DNA from: Flavobacterium silvaticum
GTDB lineage: Bacteria > Bacteroidota > Bacteroidia > Flavobacteriales > Flavobacteriaceae
Assembly: GCF_012911565.1 (NCBI RefSeq)
Contig: NZ_JAAMPU010000105.1
Location: 186,001 to 250,000, forward strand
DNA: 64,000 nucleotides
Reading direction: 5' to 3'
Shown here: positions 46,598 through 54,140 of the stretch, one piece after another
Layout: every line of letters begins with the position of its first letter
How positions within the stretch are numbered: position 1 is the first letter of the stretch
Made by a program: the position numbers and the translations under genes
The notes under the pieces: model-generated
What the model was told of the DNA's origin: nothing
The model's database searches: none
What the model saw: only the letters and a program-made list of their open reading frames with translations

Positions 46598-46957
46598 TCA
46601 GGACCTGAATTCTTCCAGAACGACACTGACACTTTCCACATCGCCACCCAAAGGCGGATTCACTTTTGAAACAGATACGGTGATTGTCGAAACCTGCGGC
46701 AACTCGGTGAAAATCCGGTCCACAATTCGTTTGGCGACTGTTTCCAGAAGCTTGGAAGGAATTGCCATTTCGTTCACTACGATTCTATTGAGAAGTACAT
46801 AATCAACAGTATCCGCGAGTTCGTCACTGACAGATGCTTTGCACAAATCTGCTTTGACTTCAAGATCTACGGTATATTCGGAACCGATTTTGGTTTCTTC
46901 CGGCAGGCAGCCGTGGCGTGAAAAGGTTCGGATGTTTTTGAGGCGGATGATTCCCAT
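46598..46957 (-). CDS. folB: Dihydroneopterin aldolase
   Basis: 119 residues, the usual size. KNIRTFSRHGCLPEETKIG near the N-terminus and LLETVAKRIVDRIF are FolB features; the Glu in PEE and the Tyr in GSEYTVDLEV lie at the pterin-binding site region. It makes 6-hydroxymethyl-dihydropterin in folate synthesis and may epimerise the substrate too. A single-gene unit with TATCTTTG 29 bases upstream. Confidence 0.93.
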   Translation of the reverse strand: MGIIRLKNIRTFSRHGCLPEETKIGSEYTVDLEVKADLCKASVSDELADTVDYVLLNRIVVNEMAIPSKLLETVAKRIVDRIFTELPQVSTITVSVSKVNPPLGGDVESVSVVLEEFRS

Positions 46958-46986
46958 TTTGATATGACAAGGTAAAAAGTTCCTCG

Positions 46987-46994
46987 CAAAGATA
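46987..46994 (-). promoter_or_regulatory. folB: Putative folB -7 element
   Basis: TATCTTTG on the minus strand, 29 bases before the ATG at 46957. It lies outside the adjoining repeat element. Confidence 0.5.
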
Positions 46995-47018
46995 AGGTTT
47001 CAATTCGACCCGATTGCC

Positions 47019-47155
47019 TAGCCCCGATGGACGCGGCAGCCTTTTGAAAAAGCGCCGGATTTGTTGCCCAAATGTGCAGCGACCCCGGGAGCTCTCGACA
47101 TTTGGCCGCAACAAACCACGATTTGAGAAAGCTATAGCAGACAGCGGGATTAGCT
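47019..47155 (+). repeat. Hairpin intergenic repeat, copy 1
   Basis: About 137 bp between folB and glnS. It begins TAGCCCCGATGG and ends GCGGGATTAGCT. Inner arms TTTGTTGC/CAAATGT (47060-47075) and ACATTTG/GCAACAAA (47098-47115) give a long hairpin whose loop holds AGCGACC and AGCTC. A 17-base word, GGCAGCCTTTTGAAAAA (47035-47051), recurs exactly in copy 2 on the other strand (54022-54038), as do GCTATAGC and the loop words. It is non-coding; an open frame running through it into glnS is not a gene extension. Confidence 0.85.
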
Positions 47156-47200
47156 TCAAATACTTACAATCTTCCGAACCACTAACTTCCGAACTTTCCC

Positions 47201-47208
47201 TACCTTTG
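47201..47208 (+). promoter_or_regulatory. glnS: Putative glnS -7 element
   Basis: TACCTTTG fits TAnnTTTG and lies 18 bases before the glnS ATG, after the repeat. Confidence 0.55.
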
Positions 47209-47226
47209 CACTTTCAAAATGCTATC

Positions 47227-49269
47227 ATGTCAGAAGAAAAATCGCTCAATTTCCTTGAGCAAATCATAGAAGATGATTTAACGAACGGATTGCCGCAAAG
47301 CAAATTACGGTTCCGTTTTCCGCCAGAACCTAACGGCTATCTGCATATTGGACATGCGAGTTCCATTGCACTAAATTTTGGGCTTGGCGAATCCTATAAC
47401 GCACCCGTAAATCTTCGTTTTGACGATACGAACCCGGAAAAAGAGGAACAGGAATTTGTCGATTCCATCAAGAAAGACGTGGAATGGCTGGGTTATTCCT
47501 GGGCTGAGGAACGTTATGCTTCTGATTATTTTCAGCAACTTTACGATTGGACAGTCGAATTGATAAAGAAAGGTAAAGCTTATGTTGACAGTCAATCTTC
47601 TGAAGAAATTGCAGAACAAAAAGGAACACCGACACAACCTGGAATAGCAGGACCTTATCGCGACAGATCTGTAGCAGAAAATTTGGATTTGTTCGAACGT
47701 ATGAAGAACGGCGAGTTTCCGGATGGAGCTCATATTGTGCGTGCCAAAATCGATATGACATCTCCGAATATGCTCATGCGTGATCCATTGATGTACAGAA
47801 TCATGCACAAACACCACCACAGAACCGGCGACGATTGGTGCATTTACCCTATGTATGACTGGGCTCACGGTGAAAGCGATTATCTCGAACAGATTTCCCA
47901 TTCGCTTTGTACGCTTGAATTTTTGCCGCACCGTGAATTGTACGATTGGTTCCTCGACCAGATTTTTGACGATAAGAAAGTGCGTCCGAAACAACGTGAA
48001 TTCGCCAGACGTAACCTGAGCCACACGGTTGTTTCCAAGCGGAAATTGCTCAAACTGGTTACTGAAAATTTCGTTTCCGGCTGGGACGATCCGCGTATGT
48101 CAACTATTTCGGGTATGCGCAGACGTGGCTATACGGCAGCTTCACTTAGGAATTTTGCCAATACGATCGGGATTGCAAAACGCGATAACCTGATCAATGT
48201 GTCGCTGTTGGAATTCTGCATCCGTGAAGATTTGAATAAAATTGCGCCTCGGGTTATGGCGGTCATCGATCCGGTGAAACTCATCATTACGAATTATCCC
48301 GAAGGAAAAGAGGAATGGCTTGAAGCTGAAAACAATCCGGAAGATGAGAATGCCGGTTTCAGGAAAGTACCATTTTCAAGAGAAATCTACATTGAGCGCG
48401 AAGACTTTATGGAAGAAGCGCCAGCCAAGTTTTTCAGGTTGTCGATAGGAAAAGAAGTGCGTTTAAAGAATGGCTATATTATTCAGGGAGAAGCTGTTGT
48501 AAAGGATTCCGACGGAAATACCACAGAAATTCACGCCACGTATGATCCGGAAAGTCTATCCGGAAGCGGAACCGAAGCCAGCCAGCGTAAAGTGGCCGGA
48601 ACACTACATTGGGTCAGCTCTGCTCACGCATTGCCAGCAGAAGTCCGTTTGTATGACAGGTTGTTCACAGACGAATCTCCCGATACACATAAAGGAAAAG
48701 ATTTCCTCGATTTCGTGAATCCGGATTCGTTGAAAGTGGTTCATGCTTTCGTTGAACCGAGTTTGAAATCTGCTGTAAACGAAGACAAATTCCAATTCCA
48801 ACGCATCGGATATTTTACGGTAGATAAAGATTCGACTGCTGATAAGCTGGTATTTAACAAAACCGTCGGGCTTAAGGATGCGTGGGAGGAAAAAGGCAAG
48901 AAAGAAGAAAACCTGGTCAATAATTCGCTCAAAGAAATTAACAGGTATTTTAAATCGGCTTCAGATTCGGATAGGGATGACATTGAAAAGGCCATTGCAG
49001 CGAATATCGCCTCACTTGAAAATTTCAGCCTGATCCAGAATTCACTTCGAAAAAATATCGATAACAATAAAAGTGCACTGCTTTTTGCCAACTGGCTCCT
49101 TACCTATTCGGCTCATGTAAAACTTGACGATCTTGAAGATGACCAGCAATTGAAATTTGCAGGAATGAGTTTGAAAAGTGACAACCTGGTTCGTGAAGCT
49201 TTTTACAAGTTGGCAGATAAAGAACAAATCATAAAAGACAAGTTCAAAGATTTGCTTTTGGATAATTAA
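47227..49269 (+). CDS. glnS: Glutamine-tRNA ligase with C-terminal extension
   Basis: 680 residues from the ATG at 47227, reading MSEEKSLNFLEQ. Class I synthetase: FPPEPNGYLHIGHA with HIGH at 40-43, and the KMSKS counterpart VVSKR at 268-272. The beta-barrel anticodon-binding region runs to about residue 555. The final 120 residues (KEENLVNNSLKEINRYFKS to the end) go beyond the length of the E. coli enzyme; in Bacteroidota this position often carries a YqeY-like fusion, but the match here is not clear by eye. A -7 element TACCTTTG is 18 bases upstream. Confidence 0.93.
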   Translation: MSEEKSLNFLEQIIEDDLTNGLPQSKLRFRFPPEPNGYLHIGHASSIALNFGLGESYNAPVNLRFDDTNPEKEEQEFVDSIKKDVEWLGYSWAEERYASDYFQQLYDWTVELIKKGKAYVDSQSSEEIAEQKGTPTQPGIAGPYRDRSVAENLDLFERMKNGEFPDGAHIVRAKIDMTSPNMLMRDPLMYRIMHKHHHRTGDDWCIYPMYDWAHGESDYLEQISHSLCTLEFLPHRELYDWFLDQIFDDKKVRPKQREFARRNLSHTVVSKRKLLKLVTENFVSGWDDPRMSTISGMRRRGYTAASLRNFANTIGIAKRDNLINVSLLEFCIREDLNKIAPRVMAVIDPVKLIITNYPEGKEEWLEAENNPEDENAGFRKVPFSREIYIEREDFMEEAPAKFFRLSIGKEVRLKNGYIIQGEAVVKDSDGNTTEIHATYDPESLSGSGTEASQRKVAGTLHWVSSAHALPAEVRLYDRLFTDESPDTHKGKDFLDFVNPDSLKVVHAFVEPSLKSAVNEDKFQFQRIGYFTVDKDSTADKLVFNKTVGLKDAWEEKGKKEENLVNNSLKEINRYFKSASDSDRDDIEKAIAANIASLENFSLIQNSLRKNIDNNKSALLFANWLLTYSAHVKLDDLEDDQQLKFAGMSLKSDNLVREAFYKLADKEQIIKDKFKDLLLDN

Positions 49270-49294
49270 AAACACCAAATCAATTTTATTTATA

Positions 49295-49322
49295 AAGAGC
49301 CGGCTAACAAAAGTCGGCTCTT
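49295..49322 (+). terminator. glnS terminator
   Basis: AAGAGCCGGCT (49295-49305) and AGTCGGCTCTT (49312-49322) pair over 11 bp with one G-T, followed by a T-rich stretch. Confidence 0.8.
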
Positions 49323-49408
49323 ATTATTTAAAAAATCTATGAAAAAAATAAATCGATAGTTTTTTACTTTTAAAAACGGATCGTATATTTTGCTTCTGAG
49401 CGACTTTT

Positions 49409-49436
49409 TTGAAATTGTCGATTTCTGATACATTTG
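49409..49436 (+). promoter_or_regulatory. Putative ytxH promoter
   Basis: TTG (49409-49411), a 17-base spacer and TACATTTG (49429-49436). The implied 5' leader is about 120 bases. Confidence 0.6.
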
Positions 49437-49485
49437 TAAAAATTTAGTTCATCAGATTTACGCTAATGAATTTTCGTTCATTTTA

Positions 49486-49542
49486 ACCTAAAAATGGCAT
49501 CTTCAAAATCGCTTCGGTTCAAATTTTAGGTAACTTTAGGTT
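49486..49542 (+). promoter_or_regulatory. Leader with alternative pairings before ytxH
   Basis: ACCTAAAA (49486-49493) can pair with TTTTAGGT (49524-49531), and the overlapping AACCTAAA (49485-49492) with TTTAGGTT (49535-49542), giving two mutually exclusive stems. A protein-binding operator is another reading. Confidence 0.4.
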
Positions 49543-49565
49543 CCTAATTAAAAACACAAAAAATC

Positions 49566-49901
49566 ATGGCTGGAAATTCAAAAGCGGTTGCGGCACTTTT
49601 ACTCGGAGCTGTCATTGGAGCGGGACTTGGAATTTTGTTCGCTCCTGAAAAAGGATCGGACACCCGAAAAAAGATAAAAGATGGATTCGATGATAAAAAA
49701 GATGAACTGAAAGACAAAGCTGATAAACTGGCGTCGTCACTGAAATCTAAATTCAGCAGTTCAAAGGCAGATCTGGAAACAGCTTTCGATGATCTTGCTT
49801 CGAACGTAGATGACAAAACCCAGGAAGTCGTCGCCACTTTGGAAAAGAAACTCGCCGATCTCAAAAAAGCCGCCGATTCATTCAAAGCGAAGACCACATA
49901 A
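49566..49901 (+). CDS. YtxH domain protein
   Basis: 111 residues. One N-terminal glycine-rich membrane segment (AVAALLLGAVIGAGLGILFAP) is followed by EKGSDTRKKIKDG and a long coiled coil rich in Lys, Asp and Ala. This is the YtxH layout, small stress-associated proteins of unknown exact role. In flavobacteria they are common and strongly expressed. A single-gene unit with its own promoter, a long leader and a terminator. Confidence 0.83.
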   Translation: MAGNSKAVAALLLGAVIGAGLGILFAPEKGSDTRKKIKDGFDDKKDELKDKADKLASSLKSKFSSSKADLETAFDDLASNVDDKTQEVVATLEKKLADLKKAADSFKAKTT

Positions 49902-49903
49902 AA

Positions 49904-49925
49904 AAAGAGGCCCTAAAGCCTCTTT
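49904..49925. terminator. Bidirectional terminator between ytxH and SPFH genes
   Basis: AAAGAGGC (49904-49911) and GCCTCTTT (49918-49925) pair over 8 bp, loop CCTAAA. Runs of A on one side and T on the other make it serve both convergent genes. Confidence 0.75.
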
Positions 49926-49926
49926 C

Positions 49927-50901
49927 TTATTTTTGTTCGGTATCGTCCTGATAGTCAGAATTCTTGTCTTCCCTACTCTTTCGATTCGTGTTTTTGATTT
50001 TCGTTTTCATGGCTTCACCAACCTGGTTCGAAGCGGCGAAAGAAACCACCATGTTATTGAGCATTTCACTTGCGGCCTGGGGAGAATTCGGCAACAGGAT
50101 CAGGTTTGAATTCGTATCGGAACCAATCGCCTGCAATGTATCGTAATGTTGTGTCACCACGATCAATGCCGAGGCTTCCTGGGAATTGATGCCAACATTA
50201 TTCAGTACTTCGACACTTTCTACCAAGCCACGTGCAATCTCGCGTCTTTGGTCTGCAATACCTTGACCCTGAAGTCTTTTGCTTTCTGCTTCGGCCTTTG
50301 CTTTGGCCACGATTCTAATGCGCTGGCTTTCTGCCTCGAATTCCGTTGCGGTCTTTTCACGGTCGGCGGCGTTGATCCGGTTCATGGCATTTTTGACCTG
50401 TATGTCCGGATCGATGTCTGTGACCAAAGTATTGATGATGTCGTATCCGTAAGTCGTCATGGCCTCGTTGAGTTCGCGTTTTACGGCGATGGCGATGTCG
50501 TCTTTTCGTTCAAAAACATCGTCTAGGATCAGTTTCGGAACCTCGGCACGCACCACATCAAACACATAAGCGGTAATCTGATCGTGCGGATATTCGAGTT
50601 TGTAAAAGGCATCATACACTTTTTCCTGTATCACCTTGAACTGGACAGAGACCTTCATCTTCACAAAAACATTGTCTTTTGTCTTGGTCTCGATGATTAC
50701 ATCAAGCTGTTGGATCTTAAGATTAACACGACCTGCAAGCCTGTCGATGATTGGAATCTTCATTTGCAGACCACTGTTCCTTACGCTGTGGAATTTTCCA
50801 AAACGTTCAATCACAACGGCACTTTGTTGCTTTACCGTAAAAAATGCTGCGAATAAAATAAATAGGGCAAATACTATTATGATAATAGTTGTAATTTCCA
50901 T
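49927..50901 (-). CDS. SPFH domain protein (stomatin/QmcA-like)
   Basis: 324 residues from the ATG at 50901, MEITTIIIIVFALFILFAAF. One N-terminal membrane helix leads to a band 7/SPFH domain with VIERFGKFHSVRNSGLQMKIP and TDIDPDIQVKNAMNRINAADREKTATEFEAE, then a coiled-coil arm. Such proteins form large membrane-associated oligomers and often support protease or lipid organisation. A longer frame from 50973 adds 24 residues with no signal and overlaps the divergent gene. No partner NfeD gene is adjacent. Confidence 0.87.
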   Translation of the reverse strand: MEITTIIIIVFALFILFAAFFTVKQQSAVVIERFGKFHSVRNSGLQMKIPIIDRLAGRVNLKIQQLDVIIETKTKDNVFVKMKVSVQFKVIQEKVYDAFYKLEYPHDQITAYVFDVVRAEVPKLILDDVFERKDDIAIAVKRELNEAMTTYGYDIINTLVTDIDPDIQVKNAMNRINAADREKTATEFEAESQRIRIVAKAKAEAESKRLQGQGIADQRREIARGLVESVEVLNNVGINSQEASALIVVTQHYDTLQAIGSDTNSNLILLPNSPQAASEMLNNMVVSFAASNQVGEAMKTKIKNTNRKSREDKNSDYQDDTEQK

Positions 50902-50964
50902 GATGTTGGTTTTATTTGTATTGCTGTAAATTACAAAAAAAGCGGCTTCTTTATCCCTATAACT

Positions 50965-51600
50965 ATGAGACATCTGATTTTGCCAATTGTAGCGCTATTT
51001 TCTTTCAACGCCTTTTCCCAAATGGATTACAAAGATTCGAACCGGATTGGTATTTTCGGGGGAATCACATCTTTCGATTTACAGACCAATGATTTCACGA
51101 ACAAATCCGGAATTGGGTGGACAGTAGGAGCGGGCATACGCGGAAATTTCTACAATGATTTCGACATGATCTACACAATCGGCTTCTTCGAAAGTAAGTT
51201 TTCAGCTCCAATTGCCCCGGTTGCGGGATTTCCAACCCAGGAAACGGACTTTAAGATCCAGGGTGTGCAGATTGCACTGATGCCAAGTTATAACATTGTA
51301 TACAACCACTTGTCAATTGAGGCGGGACCGGTATTTCAGGCAAACAGCAAATTAGGATATAAAAAAGACTTTGAAAATTATTATATGGACAAGCTTCCGT
51401 ATACGTTGAATGATATGGAAAAAGTAAATTCATTCAATTTTTTGGGTGCTGTTGGGTTTACTGCAGGTATCCGTGAGTTGCGTGCAAGCTTCAGGTATAT
51501 GTACGGATTTTCTAATTTTCTTGGTAAAATAGACCAGCCGGGAGCGAATTTCAAATCACATCCAAGTACGTTGGTCGGTACGCTTACGGTGTTTTTCTGA
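50965..51600 (+). CDS. Outer membrane beta-barrel protein
   Basis: 211 residues. Signal peptide MRHLILPIVALFSFNAFSQ, then alternating hydrophobic/polar strands with aromatic ends, such as GIFGGITSFDLQTND and TAGIRELRASFRYMYGF, ending in a C-terminal TVFF strand typical of outer membrane barrels. About eight strands would fit the length (OmpW/PorT-like small barrels). Its stop overlaps the next ATG (TGATG), so the two are coupled. Role unknown. Confidence 0.77.
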   Translation: MRHLILPIVALFSFNAFSQMDYKDSNRIGIFGGITSFDLQTNDFTNKSGIGWTVGAGIRGNFYNDFDMIYTIGFFESKFSAPIAPVAGFPTQETDFKIQGVQIALMPSYNIVYNHLSIEAGPVFQANSKLGYKKDFENYYMDKLPYTLNDMEKVNSFNFLGAVGFTAGIRELRASFRYMYGFSNFLGKIDQPGANFKSHPSTLVGTLTVFF

Positions 51601-52172
51601 TGAAATTAGTTGTCCAGATATTCGTATTGTTCTTTGGTTTTCAGATGGTTGCCCAACCAGTCTTATATCAAAAAGGTGGGAAGAAGCTAACGGTGAAATA
51701 TGTTATTTCAGATCCGAAAAAGACATTCGTAAAAGTGGAATCGGACGGAAAAATCTCCAAAATCAACAATTCAGAAATAGACTCCATCCGAATGGAAAAT
51801 CAATTGATGAAACCGATTCTGGACGGAAAAAAACCGAAGCTGTTTTTTATCATTTCCAAAAAAGGAAACCGGGAACTCGCTGTCAATAAAAGTGAAATAA
51901 TCAAGAATCGCGGCGGATTCGAATCGGTTCAAACCTTTTATAATTTAGTTGTTTCAGAAGATGGTAAGATTTCCAAGACGCTGACTTTTTCAAATAGCGA
52001 AACCGAAAAGGAAGTATCAAACCGAAACCAAATATTCTCTTTCATAACAGATAATTTTGCCGACTGTCCAAAAGTCACATCTCATTTCCAACTCTTTAAG
52101 AACGATACGGACAAACTGAATCTCACGATTCTGAATTATCTCGATAAGCCTGATACAGTGAAATGCAAATAA
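51600..52172 (+). CDS. Hypothetical secreted protein
   Basis: 190 residues. Signal peptide MKLVVQIFVLFFGFQMVAQ, then a Lys-rich beta-type body (QKGGKKLTVKYVISD, VKVESDGKISKINNSEIDS). I do not recognise the family. Coupled to the beta-barrel gene by a one-base overlap (TGATG) and ended by a strong terminator, so the two probably act together at the outer membrane, which is inference. Confidence 0.65.
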   Translation: MKLVVQIFVLFFGFQMVAQPVLYQKGGKKLTVKYVISDPKKTFVKVESDGKISKINNSEIDSIRMENQLMKPILDGKKPKLFFIISKKGNRELAVNKSEIIKNRGGFESVQTFYNLVVSEDGKISKTLTFSNSETEKEVSNRNQIFSFITDNFADCPKVTSHFQLFKNDTDKLNLTILNYLDKPDTVKCK

Positions 52173-52199
52173 AAAAGCTCCTTTTTACGGGAGCTTTTT
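52172..52199 (+). terminator. Terminator after the barrel/secreted pair
   Basis: AAAAAGCTCC (52172-52181) and GGAGCTTTTT (52190-52199) pair over 10 bp with an 8-base loop. It also lies right at the end of the convergent gltX. Confidence 0.85.
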
Positions 52200-52201
52200 C
52201 T

Positions 52202-53707
52202 TTATAAGTTGGCAATGGCATATTTGATCCTGCGGATGCTTTCGTCTTTGCCAATCAGTTCCAGAATGTCATACAAATGAATGCCTTTCATGCTTCCTAC
52301 AAGGCTCACGCGCAACGGTTGCATGATTTTTCCAATCCCGATTCCATTCGCTGCCGCCCAATCTTTTACATAGGTTTCCAATGCCGATGCGTCAAACCCA
52401 GGTGCATTTTCCAACAATTGGAATAATTGGCTCATGATTTCCGCCGATTGATCGTTCCATTTTTTGGCGGCTCCTTCTTCAAATGTTTCCGGCGCCACAA
52501 AAAGGTAATCGGATAATTCCCAGAATTCAGATACAAAATGTGCGCGGTCTTTTATAAGGGAAACGATGCGTTCTGCTTTTTCAGGTGAAATTGAAATCCC
52601 TTTTTCAGACAGTATTTCCAGATAGTACTCCGCCAGTTCCGAATCTGGTTTTCCAACGAGATATTGATGGTTGAACCACTTATTTTTATCCGGATTGAAC
52701 TTCGCACCGGCTTTGTGCACGCGTTCCAGATCAAAAGATTGTGCCAATTCATCTAATGTGAAAAGCTCTTTTTCCGTTCCGTCGTTCCAGCCCAAAAGAG
52801 CAAGGAAATTGACTACGGCTTCGGGGAAATATCCGTTTTCGCGATAGCCCGATGATATGCCTTCAGCTGTCTTCCATTCGAGTGGAAACACCGGAAAGCC
52901 CATTTTGTCGCCGTCGCGTTTGGACAATTTTCCATTTCCGATTGGCTTTAGGATCAACGGCAAATGCGCGAATTCAGGCGCCTGCCAACCGAAAGATTTA
53001 TACAGCAAGGCGTGGAGCGGGAGAGAAGGCAGCCATTCTTCACCGCGTATTACGTGAGACGTTTCCATTAAATGATCATCCACAATATTAGCCAGATGAT
53101 AGGTCGGCATGCCATCGCTTTTGAACAAAACCTTATCGTCGAGCAAATTCGTATCGAACTTAATTTCACCCCGGATCAAATCAGTAAGGATTAACGTTTC
53201 TCCTTCCGGAATCTTAAACCGGATTACATATTCGGCCCCATTTTCCAGGCGCTCTTTCGTTTGGGTCGCAGTCAGCGCCAACGAATTGTCAAGTACGTCG
53301 CGAACGGAATGATTGTATATGAATGTATTCCCATTAGCCTCGGCACTTTTGCGAAGGTTATCGAGACTTTCAGCCGAATCGAATGCATAATAGGCATGAC
53401 CCAATTCCACCAATCTATCTGCGTATTCGCGGTACATTTCCTTGCGCTCGCTTTGTCTGTACGGCCCGAATTTTTCATTCTTCCCAACGGTTTCGGAAGG
53501 TGAAATCCCCAGCCATTCCAAAGCCTCGAAAATATAGGCTTCGGCACCGGGAACGAACCGATTCTGGTCGGTATCTTCAATACGAAGGTAGAATGTCCCG
53601 CCGTGTTTTTTGGCGAACAAATAATTGAAAAGAGCCGTACGGACACCGCCAATATGGAGCGGGCCTGTCGGGCTTGGCGCAAATCGAACGCGAACTGGTC
53701 TTGGCAT
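52202..53707 (-). CDS. gltX: Glutamate-tRNA ligase
   Basis: 501 residues from the ATG at 53707. Class I synthetase: FAPSPTGPLHIGG (9-21) is the HIGH region and KLSKR at 260-264 the KMSKS counterpart. The C-terminal helical part binds the anticodon. It charges tRNA-Glu; glnS also exists here, so an indirect glutamine route is not needed. The frame extends to an ATG at 53725, but TATCTTTG at 53723-53730 would overlap it and transcription would start after it, so 53707 is the start. Confidence 0.96.
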   Translation of the reverse strand: MPRPVRVRFAPSPTGPLHIGGVRTALFNYLFAKKHGGTFYLRIEDTDQNRFVPGAEAYIFEALEWLGISPSETVGKNEKFGPYRQSERKEMYREYADRLVELGHAYYAFDSAESLDNLRKSAEANGNTFIYNHSVRDVLDNSLALTATQTKERLENGAEYVIRFKIPEGETLILTDLIRGEIKFDTNLLDDKVLFKSDGMPTYHLANIVDDHLMETSHVIRGEEWLPSLPLHALLYKSFGWQAPEFAHLPLILKPIGNGKLSKRDGDKMGFPVFPLEWKTAEGISSGYRENGYFPEAVVNFLALLGWNDGTEKELFTLDELAQSFDLERVHKAGAKFNPDKNKWFNHQYLVGKPDSELAEYYLEILSEKGISISPEKAERIVSLIKDRAHFVSEFWELSDYLFVAPETFEEGAAKKWNDQSAEIMSQLFQLLENAPGFDASALETYVKDWAAANGIGIGKIMQPLRVSLVGSMKGIHLYDILELIGKDESIRRIKYAIANL

Positions 53708-53722
53708 TTGTAGAAATTTTTG

Positions 53723-53730
53723 CAAAGATA
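53723..53730 (-). promoter_or_regulatory. gltX: Putative gltX -7 element
   Basis: TATCTTTG on the minus strand, 16 bases before the ATG at 53707. It fixes the start codon. Confidence 0.6.
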
Positions 53731-53914
53731 TACTAGTCGTCAGTCAAATGAAGAAAGCGAAGCACTAAAACATAAATTGCCCGGATTAAACTATAATTAT
53801 TTAGCAAATTAAGCCTGTTTACAAAAATCGCGTTTACAAAATTTTGTAAACGACTCATACGTAAACATTTTTTCGGCACTGCTCGACAATTCGTGCTTTT
53901 AGCTTCACATTTAG

Positions 53915-54055
53915 GAGCTGTTCCGGCTGTGCGCTATAGCTTTTTTGAAAACTGCCGCAATTTCAACGCGCTTCGGGAGCTTCCGTTGGTCGCTCCTTCG
54001 CTGCGGCAATTGCAGGCGGTTTTTTTCAAAAGGCTGCCACTTCCATCACGGGCTA
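53915..54055 (-). repeat. Hairpin intergenic repeat, copy 2 (inverted)
   Basis: About 140 bp between divergent gltX and the DUF4175 gene. Read on the minus strand it begins TAGCCCGTGATGGAAG and shares with copy 1 the exact 17-base word GGCAGCCTTTTGAAAAA, the palindrome GCTATAGC (53933-53940) and the loop motif AGCGACC..AGCTC (53974-53994). The inner arms differ in sequence but again pair (ACTGCC-GCAATT with AATTGC-GGCGGT), so the fold, not the sequence, is kept. The rest of 53731-54140 holds nothing else I can name. Confidence 0.85.
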
Positions 54056-54105
54056 GGCTGCTTTTCCATCAACAATCCCTTAACATATATTAAAACCGAA
54101 ATCCT

Positions 54106-54113
54106 TACTTTTA
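54106..54113 (+). promoter_or_regulatory. Putative variant -7 element for DUF4175
   Basis: TACTTTTA, one base off TAnnTTTG, 27 bases before the ATG at 54141. The same octamer precedes upp and the Skp-like gene. Confidence 0.4.
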
Positions 54114-54140
54114 TCGGTTATAGGAACAAATTCCACCATT

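Noticed and set aside
47014-47226. Longer glnS start in frame from 47014
   Set aside because: The frame runs through the hairpin repeat and lacks family similarity; the -7 element at 47201 and MSEEKSLNF fix the start at 47227.
50902-50973. SPFH start at 50973
   Set aside because: The added 24 residues carry no signal and overlap the divergent barrel gene; the ATG at 50901 begins the typical membrane helix.
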